From positions 1-5,976 of the forward strand of contig JAISTN010000118.1 of the NCBI GenBank assembly GCA_031272565.1: DNA of 5,976 nucleotides. Direction: 5' to 3'. This document shows positions 1 to 5,550 of this stretch, one piece after another (the first letter of the stretch is position 1; the number at the start of each line of letters is the position of its first letter). Both the position numbers and the translations under genes were made by a program. The stretch is from Bifidobacteriaceae bacterium (lineage in GTDB: Bacteria; Actinomycetota; Actinomycetes; Actinomycetales; WQXJ01). A model generated the notes under the pieces. The model worked only from the letters and a program-made list of their open reading frames with translations. It was not told the origin of the DNA and ran no database searches.

Positions 1-2
1 AC

Positions 3-446
3 TTCAAGGCCATGCTGGCCCCGGCCTTGGCGGCGGCGCGCGAATCCCGGGCGGAGGGCGGCATTCCCATCGGCGCGGCCCTGTACGTGGACGGCAAGTT
101 GTTGGCGGTGGGCCACAACCAGCGGGTCCAGATGGCCAGCGCCATTCGCCACGGCGAAACGGACTGCCTGGAGAATGCCGGCCGGTTGCCGGCCAGCGTC
201 TACGCCCGCTCCACCATGGTGACAACGCTGTCGCCCTGCGACATGTGCACCGGCGCCATGCTGCTGTACGGCATCCCGCGGGTGATCATCGGCGAAAACC
301 GCACGTTCATGGGTGGTGAGGAGCAACTCAAGGCCCGTGGCGTCGAGATGATTGTGCTGGATGACCCGGACTGCATCGAATTGATGGAGTCCTTCATTCG
401 CGACGAGCCGACACTGTGGAATGAGGACATCGGCGAAGAGGACTGA
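3..446 (+). CDS. Yeast-type (FCY1-like) cytosine deaminase, 5' end cut off by window edge
   Basis: Zinc-dependent cytidine/deoxycytidylate-deaminase-fold enzyme, most like fungal cytosine deaminase (cytosine to uracil plus ammonia; pyrimidine salvage, cytosolic). Counting from the ATG at 12, the zinc site is HGE (47-49) with SPCDMC (74-79, Cys76 and Cys79), and Asn36 of GHN fits the substrate-binding Asn. The C-terminal lid typical of the yeast enzyme is also kept: Phe99, then W136-x2-D139-I140 in an EDIGE tail, matching yeast Phe114, Trp152, Asp155 and Ile156. This argues for cytosine rather than guanine or tRNA-adenosine as substrate, although related bases or creatinine-like substrates cannot be excluded. 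The frame is open to the window edge (FKA before the ATG), and yeast has further residues there, so the true start is probably upstream. It is followed closely by the RACo-like gene on the same strand, so co-transcription is likely. Confidence 0.88.
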   Translation, partial: FKAMLAPALAAARESRAEGGIPIGAALYVDGKLLAVGHNQRVQMASAIRHGETDCLENAGRLPASVYARSTMVTTLSPCDMCTGAMLLYGIPRVIIGENRTFMGGEEQLKARGVEMIVLDDPDCIELMESFIRDEPTLWNEDIGEED

Positions 447-505
447 CTTGGTCCGCGACCACTTTGGCGGCTCCGCAGCCGCCAGGGGATCACGAGTCAC
501 CCTTT

Positions 506-509
506 AGGA
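506..509 (+). promoter_or_regulatory. Shine-Dalgarno AGGA deciding the start of the RACo-like gene
   Basis: AGGA lies 8 nt before the GTG at 518, which is good spacing. The longer alternative start, TTG at 464, has no purine-rich motif at a usable distance. The GTG also places the first ferredoxin beta strand (WLIRVHR) right at the N-terminus, as in related proteins. Confidence 0.5.
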
Positions 510-517
510 TTCGGTCT

Positions 518-2653
518 GTGAATGGTTGGCTGATCCGGGTGCACCGCACCGACGGCACCGTGCAACCGGTGCCGGTGGCACGCGGGGTCGGCCTGCTGGA
601 GGCTTTCCGGGCGGCCGGCGTTACGGGGGTGTTTGGCCCTTGCGGCGGGCGTGGCACCTGCGGCAAGTGTTTGGTCCGGGTGGGTGCAGATCAGCCAGCG
701 GCCAAACCTGTCTTGGCTTGCCATTTGACGGCAAGCGATGCCGCCCCCCATCCCGTCCTTGAGGCGCTGGATATCTGGTTGGACCAGGCTTCCCAGCTAG
801 CCATCCAGGCTGGCTTCACAGGGCCGGCCCGCCCGCCCTGGCAACCGCCCGCCTCTGCCCCGGCGGCGGGCGGCGAGCCTGCCCGCTTTGGCGTCGCCAT
901 CGACGTGGGCACCACCACGGTGGTGGCGGCTCTGGTGGAGTTGGACTCCGGCGTGACGGTTGGTTCAGTGGCCGACCGCAACGACCAGGGGGACTGGGGC
1001 GCGGACGTGATTGCCCGCATCACGGCGGCCACCGAGGGCCAACTGGAAGCTCTGACTGGCGCCATCCGGCAGCAACTGGCTGCCATGGTGGACTACCTGC
1101 TGGAACAGGCCGGGGCCGCCGCGGGCGAAATCGGCGGTTACGCCATGGCCGGGAACACCGTCATGCTGCACCTGCTGGACGGCCTGTCACCAGAATCGAT
1201 TGGGCAGGCCCCCTTTCAACCGCTGTCACTGTTTGGCGATACCCGCCCGGCGGCCAGCCTGGGCCTGCCAGGCCAGCCCGGGGCCCAGGCCTACCTGTTG
1301 CCGGCCGTGGCCGGCTACGTGGGCGGCGACATCACCGGCGGCCTGTTGGCCTGTGCCCTGGACCAACCGGACGGTCAGGTCGCCCTCTTGCTGGACTTGG
1401 GCACCAACGGCGAGATGGCGCTGGCCACCCCTAGTGGCATTGTGGCCTGTGCGGCCGCGGCTGGCCCGGCCTTTGAGGGCGCCAATCTGGAGTGCGGCCA
1501 GCCGGCGGTGGCCGGCGCCATCGACCGGGTGACGGCTGGGGCGGGCCAGTTACGCTTCACCACCATTGCCGGGGCCGATCCGACTGGAATCTGCGGTTCC
1601 GGCATTGTCGATGCCTTGGCCGCCGCCCTTGACCTGGGGTTGGTCGATGAGACGGGCTACCTGCGCTTCGTCACAGAGGTGGCGCCTCACCTGGCGGCCT
1701 ACACGACACCGGCCGAGGTGGCCCGTCTGGTGTTGACACCGGAGGTCTACCTGAGCCAGGCGGACGTGCGGCAACTGCAACTGGCCAAGGGCGCCATCGC
1801 GGCCGGTTTGGATGTGCTGTTGGCGGAGGCCGGCTTGCAGGCGGCCGATGTCGCCCGGGTCTACCTGGCGGGCGGCTTCGGCACCCATCTGCGGCCCCGC
1901 TCAATGAAGACGATTGGCCTGCTGCCACCGGTGCTGGCCGGCCGGGTCACGGCGGTGGGTAATGCCGCCCTGGAAGGTGCGATCAGGGCCCTGACGGCGC
2001 CCGGCCGGGCGGCCCTGGCGGACTTGGCCGGGGGGGTCCGCTACGTCGAACTGTCGTCCGATGCCCGCTTCACAGAGGCTTTCATGGAGCAGATCGGCTT
2101 TGCCGAACCGCCCTACCAGGACTATGACGGGGCGGCGGGGTTGGCCTCTGACCTGGGCTTCGAAGCCATCGCCAAACTGGACGCCGCCACCTTGGAGGCC
2201 CACCCGGAGGTGCGCGAATGGTGCGCGGCCGACAAGTGCCACGCCTTCGGTAAGAACTGGATGTGTCCGCCGGCCTGCGGCACCTTGGCCCAAACCACCG
2301 AGCGGCTGGGGCGTTACCGCTGGGGCGTGCTGGTCCAGACCGTGGGCCGGCTGGAGGACCAGTTCGATTTGGAGGGCATGGAGGCGGCGGAACGGCGCCA
2401 CAAGCAGCGCTTCCGGCAGTTGGTGGCCGGCCTGGCCGGTTCCTTCCCGCGCCAGTGGCCGCTGGGGGCGGGGGCTTGCAGCCTGTGCCCGCAGTGCACC
2501 TATCCGGCCCAGCCGTGCCGCCTACCTGGCTTGGCTCACGCCTCGATGGAGGCTTCCGGCTTGATCGTCTCAGAGGTTTGTGAGCGCAATGGCCTGCCCT
2601 ACTACCACGGGCCCCTGACCCTGGCCTTCACCAGTTGCATCCTGCTGGATTGA
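518..2653 (+). CDS. RACo-like corrinoid-protein reductive activator (2Fe-2S + ASKHA/DUF4445) fused to DUF2284
   Basis: RACo proteins use ATP and a [2Fe-2S] cluster to reduce inactive Co(II) corrinoid proteins to Co(I) in cytosolic methyltransferase systems. Counting from GTG 518 (711 aa), residues 1-75 are a plant-type ferredoxin domain with Cys42-x5-Cys48-x2-Cys51 and Cys68. A Pro/Ala-rich linker (about 100-121) follows. The ASKHA ATPase region runs from about 123 to 530, with IDVGTTT (128-134), DLGTNGE (293-299), GICGSG (357-362), LAGGFG (450-455) and the RACo-like ending YVELS...FMEQIGF. Residues about 540-711 match DUF2284, a putative metal-binding domain, with Cys569, 574, 583, 587, 654, 657, 660, 667, 688 and 707. 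The usual RACo middle domain between ferredoxin and ATPase seems absent. The TTG at 464 would add 18 residues. The gene follows the deaminase by 71 nt (17 nt from the TTG). The RACo assignment is firm at domain level; the partner corrinoid protein is not visible. Confidence 0.87.
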   Translation: MNGWLIRVHRTDGTVQPVPVARGVGLLEAFRAAGVTGVFGPCGGRGTCGKCLVRVGADQPAAKPVLACHLTASDAAPHPVLEALDIWLDQASQLAIQAGFTGPARPPWQPPASAPAAGGEPARFGVAIDVGTTTVVAALVELDSGVTVGSVADRNDQGDWGADVIARITAATEGQLEALTGAIRQQLAAMVDYLLEQAGAAAGEIGGYAMAGNTVMLHLLDGLSPESIGQAPFQPLSLFGDTRPAASLGLPGQPGAQAYLLPAVAGYVGGDITGGLLACALDQPDGQVALLLDLGTNGEMALATPSGIVACAAAAGPAFEGANLECGQPAVAGAIDRVTAGAGQLRFTTIAGADPTGICGSGIVDALAAALDLGLVDETGYLRFVTEVAPHLAAYTTPAEVARLVLTPEVYLSQADVRQLQLAKGAIAAGLDVLLAEAGLQAADVARVYLAGGFGTHLRPRSMKTIGLLPPVLAGRVTAVGNAALEGAIRALTAPGRAALADLAGGVRYVELSSDARFTEAFMEQIGFAEPPYQDYDGAAGLASDLGFEAIAKLDAATLEAHPEVREWCAADKCHAFGKNWMCPPACGTLAQTTERLGRYRWGVLVQTVGRLEDQFDLEGMEAAERRHKQRFRQLVAGLAGSFPRQWPLGAGACSLCPQCTYPAQPCRLPGLAHASMEASGLIVSEVCERNGLPYYHGPLTLAFTSCILLD

Positions 2654-2688
2654 GGCTCGGGCAGCATCCCAGAGCCGGGGGGAGGCTC
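2654..2688. terminator. Possible bidirectional hairpin at convergent gene ends
   Basis: GGCTCGGG (2654-2661) can pair with CCC-A-GAGCC (2668-2676, one bulged A) over a 6-nt loop. GAGCC (2672-2676) can alternatively pair with a second GGCTC (2684-2688), giving two competing stems. The position between two convergent genes fits a shared terminator. There is no T-tract on either side, so intrinsic termination is uncertain. Confidence 0.35.
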
Positions 2689-3592
2689 AGGCTTGGCTGA
2701 TCCAGCCTTCGAGTTTGGCCAACAGCAGGTCCATGTTGGCTTGGCCTTCGGGGCTGAGCGGCCGGAACGGCGGGCGGCAACCGCCCAGCGTGAGCGGCTT
2801 GATGTCGCGTTCTGCCAGATACTTGGCGGCCGGGTACAGGTCGTTGGCGAACAGTGTCTGCAACACTTCCGCGAGATAGCCCTGGACGCGGCGGGCGTCA
2901 TCGGTCCGGCCGGCCTGGAAATGCTCTCGCGCCGCCCGGTACAACTCGAAGCAGCTACCGGCGGTGACGCCGATGGCGCCCTTGGCGCCCACGGCCAGGG
3001 CGGGCACGAACAGGTCGTCGAAACCGCCTAGGAAGGTCACGTCGGGGTATGCGGCCGTCATCTGGGCCAAGCCGGAGATGTTGCCGCTGGTGTGCTTGAC
3101 GCCAATCACGCGGGGATCGCCTAGCAGTTCCGGCCAGTCGGTGGAGAACTCGATGCCGGTCAGGCTGGGGATGTTGTATAGCACCATGGGCAGGGCGGTG
3201 GCGTCCATGATGGCCTGGTAGTGGCCCACAATGGCGGCCTTGGAGTAGCTGAAGTAGACGGGCGGAATGGCGGAGATGGCGTCCGCGCCGGTGACCTCGG
3301 CGTGGCGGGCCAGCCGGATCGAATCGGCCGTGTTGACGGCGCCGATGTGCGCCACCACGGGCACATGGCCGGCGTTGGCGGCGACCACGGTCTCTAGGAT
3401 TCGTTCGCGCTCCTCCAGGGACAGCAGCAGGCTTTCGCCGCCGGTGCCGCAGACAAACAGGCCTTCTACGCCCTTTTCTAGGTACCGCGTCACCAGGTGT
3501 TGCAGGGTGTCCAGCGCGACCGCGCCACTGGGCGCGAACGGCGTGGCCAGGGCGGGCATGATGCAGGCAATCCCCGCTGGGGAAATGGTCAT
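2687..3592 (-). CDS. DapA/NanA-family class I aldolase (N-acetylneuraminate lyase-like or 2-keto-3-deoxy sugar acid aldolase)
   Basis: A 301-residue TIM-barrel Schiff-base aldolase of the dihydrodipicolinate synthase family. Catalytic residues are in place: Tyr139 in YNIPSLTG and the Schiff-base Lys166 in GVKHTSG. The pyruvate-carboxylate loop reads GTGGES (49-54), with Gly where DapA and NanA usually have the second Thr. The sugar-tail region reads GGFDDLF (189-195), resembling the GYDE of sialic acid lyase and GYDD of 2-keto-3-deoxygluconate aldolases rather than DapA. A role in lysine synthesis is therefore unlikely. A catabolic aldolase releasing pyruvate from N-acetylneuraminate or a 2-keto-3-deoxy sugar acid is more likely. 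The ATG is preceded by AAGGA (3599-3603) at 6 nt. It lies 50 nt downstream of the GntR gene on the same strand, probably in one operon and under its control. The exact substrate cannot be read from the sequence. Confidence 0.88.
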   Translation of the reverse strand: MTISPAGIACIMPALATPFAPSGAVALDTLQHLVTRYLEKGVEGLFVCGTGGESLLLSLEERERILETVVAANAGHVPVVAHIGAVNTADSIRLARHAEVTGADAISAIPPVYFSYSKAAIVGHYQAIMDATALPMVLYNIPSLTGIEFSTDWPELLGDPRVIGVKHTSGNISGLAQMTAAYPDVTFLGGFDDLFVPALAVGAKGAIGVTAGSCFELYRAAREHFQAGRTDDARRVQGYLAEVLQTLFANDLYPAAKYLAERDIKPLTLGGCRPPFRPLSPEGQANMDLLLAKLEGWISQA

Positions 3593-3642
3593 GGTTGATC
3601 CTTGGGTGTGTGGTGCGGCCGCGCGGCGGCTTGGTACAGGAA

Positions 3643-4296
3643 CTAGGCCTTGTCCCGCTCAGGGTCCCGCTTGCCGGTGGCATGCTCGCGGAAGGCGTCT
3701 GCCGCTAGCTGGGGATCATGGCTGATCAGGGTGTCGATCAGGTCTTCGTGCCAGCCCGGCAGGTGGGCCCGTTGGTAGGGGTAGCCTGGGTCGCCGATGG
3801 CGCGTTGGCTGATCAGGGTCAGTTCCAGGGTGTCCCACAGGCGGCTCAGGATGGAGACATCGGCGATTCTCACCACGGTGCGGTGGAACTCCACGTCCAG
3901 CGACCGGAAATCGGCCCAGTTGTTGGCATCAAGGGCGACCCTCATCTGGGCCACGATCTGCCGTAGGGTCTCGACGTCGGTGTCTTCGACTTGGGTGGCG
4001 GCGATGGAGGCCCCCAGGGCTTCGATTTCGCCGCGGATCTGGCGCGAGGCGCCGTACTCATCCGGTGACACATCCGTGACGTAGGAGCCGTTGCGGGGGA
4101 TTGATGTCAACAGGCCGGCGTGGACCAGTCGCTTGACGGCTTCACGCACTGGGGCTTGGCTAACCCCAAGCTGGCGGGCAATTTCCGATTCGACCACCCG
4201 CGAACCCGGGGCTCTTGTGCCGTCCAGAATTGAGGCGAGGACGAGGTCATACACCTGGTCCGACAACAGGCGCCGGTTGATTCCAGTCTCGGTCAC
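3643..4296 (-). CDS. GntR-family transcriptional regulator, FadR/FCD subfamily
   Basis: A 217-residue DNA-binding regulator. The N-terminal winged helix-turn-helix (about 10-75) contains ESEIARQLGVSQAPVREAVKRL (split here as 36-46 and 47-57), the classic GntR recognition helix with a PVREA core. The C-terminal all-helical FCD effector domain (about 85-207) keeps the four metal ligands: Asp134-x3-His138, His183 in GWHEDL and His205 in FREHATG. FCD regulators normally sense small organic or sugar acids bound at this metal, often a product of the pathway they control. The GTG start is supported by a perfect AGGAGG. It lies between an aldo/keto reductase and an aldolase gene on the same strand, so it is probably the local repressor of this catabolic group and perhaps of the divergent transporter. 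The ligand is unknown. Confidence 0.92.
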   Translation of the reverse strand: MTETGINRRLLSDQVYDLVLASILDGTRAPGSRVVESEIARQLGVSQAPVREAVKRLVHAGLLTSIPRNGSYVTDVSPDEYGASRQIRGEIEALGASIAATQVEDTDVETLRQIVAQMRVALDANNWADFRSLDVEFHRTVVRIADVSILSRLWDTLELTLISQRAIGDPGYPYQRAHLPGWHEDLIDTLISHDPQLAADAFREHATGKRDPERDKA

Positions 4297-4300
4297 GTTT

Positions 4301-4306
4301 CCTCCT
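4301..4306 (-). promoter_or_regulatory. AGGAGG ribosome binding site for the GntR gene
   Basis: A perfect minus-strand AGGAGG (CCTCCT on the plus strand), 4 nt before the GTG at 4294-4296. It fixes this non-ATG codon as the start of the regulator. Confidence 0.75.
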
Positions 4307-4320
4307 GTGCTCTACGGGCG

Positions 4321-4350
4321 ATTCTATCGAGCTTGGCCGCCATTTGCCCA
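4321..4350 (-). promoter_or_regulatory. Candidate promoter of the GntR gene
   Basis: On the minus strand, TGGGCA (4345-4350) and TAGAAT (4321-4326) are 18 bp apart, a reasonable sigma-70-like pair (4/6 and 5/6 matches). The -10 box overlaps an 8-bp TCTATCGA (4323-4330) that also occurs in the palindrome at 5509-5532, which would fit autoregulation. In this GC-rich background such a pair could be chance. Confidence 0.35.
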
Positions 4351-4412
4351 TGTCAGCGCCGTGTGGCGGAACCGCGTCGCTGCGGGCGGGGACCGGTGGG
4401 GTCACTCAGCAG

Positions 4413-4429
4413 TCTAGCGATAATCGATA
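4413..4429. promoter_or_regulatory. Candidate degenerate operator upstream of the GntR gene
   Basis: TCTAGCGATA (4413-4422) matches TCTATCGATA in the core of the palindrome at 5509-5532 in 9 of 10 positions, and is followed by ATCGATA (4423-4429). It lies in the otherwise featureless 157-bp gap between the reductase stop and the GntR start. Across the full 24 bp the match is only about 14 positions, so this is a weak site if real. Confidence 0.25.
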
Positions 4430-4453
4430 CCATCCGCTACTCGCCGCTCTTCT

Positions 4454-5407
4454 TTACCTTAAGAACCCGTCCAGGTCCAGGTCACGCCACAGGGCCGCCA
4501 ACTCGGCTGGGTCCCGCGGCGTGGTGGCCCAGGCCACCGAGCGCTCAATCTGGGATGGCTTGGAAGCTCCCACCACCACGGCCGCCACGGTGGCCGGCGC
4601 CAGGGCAAAGGCCATGGCCGCTTCCGGCAGTGTCAGGCCGTGGGCCTCGGAGGCATCGGCCATCTGCTCCACCCGGGCGAGCATCTCCGGCGTTGGCGCC
4701 GCGTATTCGAAGTGGGTGGTGGGGGTGGGCCGGGGCTTGGCCAAGATGCCGGTGTTGAAGATGGCGGAATTGAAGATGGACACGCCGCGGGCGGCGCACT
4801 CCGGGACCAGGTCGTCGAAGGCCTCGGTCATGAGCAGCGTCATGCGCCCGGCCACCATCACTACGTCGACCGCGGTTTCGCGGACAAAGCGCAACAGGGC
4901 AGCGTTGTCGCGGGTGCCCACGCCAAAGGCGCCGATGGTCCCGGCGGCGCGCGCCTCTGCCAGGGCCGGGGCGGCTTCCTGGATGGCGTTCTCCATGTCC
5001 CTGGGGGTGGCGTCGGTGGGGTCATGGATCAGCGCGATGTCGATCCGGTCCAGGCCCAGGCGCTCGCGCGATTCGTCGAGCGAGCGGAGCACTCCCTTGG
5101 CGGTGTAATCAAGCTGGCGGACCGGCTCGCCATCCGGTCCTGGCACCAGCAGGCGGCCAACTTTTGTGCTGAGCGCGAACTCGCTGCGCGGATAGGCCGC
5201 CAGTGCCCGCCCGGTGCGCTTTTCTGAGAGGCCCACGCCGTAGTGTGGAGCGGTGTCGAAGTACCGGATGCCGCTGGCCCAGGCGGCCTCGATCACGGCG
5301 TCGGCCAACTGCTGGTCGGCCTTTTCGTAGAGGTCGCCCAGTTGGGCGGTGCCCAAGCCAAGTTCGGTCACTTCGACGTCGGTGCGCCCCACGCGGTTCT
5401 GCTTCAT
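4454..5407 (-). CDS. Aldo/keto reductase, D-threo-aldose 1-dehydrogenase / L-fucose dehydrogenase-like
   Basis: A 317-residue NAD(P)-dependent oxidoreductase with the AKR (beta/alpha)8 fold. The catalytic tetrad is complete: Asp51 and Tyr56 (YFDTAPHYG), Lys82 (STKVGRLL) and His128 (ALIHDP). The stretch DTAPHYGVGLSEKRTGRAL, the TKVGR segment and the IHDPTD motif are typical of the D-threo-aldose 1-dehydrogenase / L-fucose dehydrogenase branch, which oxidises L-fucose, L-galactose or D-arabinose to the lactone. A C-terminal VVVGASKPSQIERSV supplies the cofactor-phosphate loop. The ATG is preceded by AGGAG (5414-5418) at 6 nt. It is divergent from the solute-binding protein gene and upstream of the GntR and aldolase genes on its own strand. 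Together with the aldolase this suggests a non-phosphorylating route from sugar to lactone to 2-keto-3-deoxy acid to pyruvate, whose lactonase and dehydratase are not in the window. Confidence 0.88.
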   Translation of the reverse strand: MKQNRVGRTDVEVTELGLGTAQLGDLYEKADQQLADAVIEAAWASGIRYFDTAPHYGVGLSEKRTGRALAAYPRSEFALSTKVGRLLVPGPDGEPVRQLDYTAKGVLRSLDESRERLGLDRIDIALIHDPTDATPRDMENAIQEAAPALAEARAAGTIGAFGVGTRDNAALLRFVRETAVDVVMVAGRMTLLMTEAFDDLVPECAARGVSIFNSAIFNTGILAKPRPTPTTHFEYAAPTPEMLARVEQMADASEAHGLTLPEAAMAFALAPATVAAVVVGASKPSQIERSVAWATTPRDPAELAALWRDLDLDGFLR

Positions 5408-5437
5408 TGCCAGCTCCTAGTCGTCTGCCCGCCCCGG

Positions 5438-5457
5438 CTCCCCAGTATTGTGGGGAG
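5438..5457. repeat. Inverted repeat (7-bp arms) upstream of the aldo/keto reductase gene
   Basis: CTCCCCA (5438-5444) and TGGGGAG (5451-5457) are perfect inverted arms around a 6-nt GTATTG. The repeat lies 30 nt upstream of the reductase start, so it could be a 5'-leader hairpin in that transcript or a second protein-binding site in the divergent control region. Confidence 0.45.
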
Positions 5458-5465
5458 GCGCCAGG

Positions 5466-5494
5466 TTGACGCGGCGGGCTGCGTCTCGTATGCT
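5466..5494 (+). promoter_or_regulatory. Predicted sigma-70-type promoter of the solute-binding protein gene
   Basis: TTGACG (5466-5471) and TATGCT (5489-5494) are separated by exactly 17 bp, close to consensus at both boxes. Transcription would begin near 5501, giving a leader of about 50 nt that contains the palindrome and the ribosome binding site. Confidence 0.6.
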
Positions 5495-5508
5495 AGCCCT
5501 CAAGCTAC

Positions 5509-5532
5509 TAATCGTCTATCGATAGATGATTA
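5509..5532. promoter_or_regulatory. 24-bp near-perfect palindrome, probable operator
   Basis: Arms TAATCGTCTATC (5509-5520) and GATAGATGATTA (5521-5532) are reverse complements except for one position. The element is AT-rich in a GC-rich region and has a central CpG. It lies just downstream of the predicted transcription start and ends 8 nt before the Shine-Dalgarno, a placement suited to repression. The neighbouring FCD GntR protein is the obvious candidate binder. An unseen LacI-type regulator is the main alternative, because LacI-family operators often have a central CG. Confidence 0.6.
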
Positions 5533-5539
5533 CCAGACC

Positions 5540-5546
5540 AAGGAGG
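5540..5546 (+). promoter_or_regulatory. Ribosome binding site of the solute-binding protein gene
   Basis: A full AAGGAGG, 4 nt before the ATG at 5551. It supports this start for a gene whose 3' end is outside the window. Confidence 0.75.
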
Positions 5547-5550
5547 GTCA

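Noticed and set aside
464..517. TTG at 464 as the start of the RACo-like gene, adding 18 N-terminal residues
   Set aside because: No Shine-Dalgarno at usable distance, and the extra Pro-rich residues precede the ferredoxin fold. GTG 518 has AGGA at 8 nt. Not fully excluded, since the frame is open back to 425.
1901..2401. Minus-strand open frame of 166 codons opposite the ATPase/DUF2284 gene
   Set aside because: Antisense shadow of a clearly coding GC-rich gene, with no recognisable domain. Other long antisense frames at 691-1086, 1550-1888, 2955-3683 and 4344-5108 were rejected for the same reason.
2687..3592. dapA of lysine biosynthesis
   Set aside because: The GTGGES loop and FDD tail-binding region, the FCD GntR neighbour and the catabolic context favour a catabolic aldolase.
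3593..3642. Separate promoter in the 50-bp gap between GntR and aldolase genes
   Set aside because: Only the AAGGA ribosome binding site is evident. The rest is GC-rich with no -10/-35 pair, so co-transcription is the simpler reading.
4391..4403. GACC...GGTC inverted repeat in the gap upstream of the GntR gene as a terminator for the reductase
   Set aside because: The stem is only 4 bp with no T-tract, and it lies about 50 nt past the stop. Too weak to call.
5408..5550. A defined promoter for the aldo/keto reductase on the minus strand
   Set aside because: One must exist nearby, but no pair of boxes with good spacing stood out, so no position is claimed.
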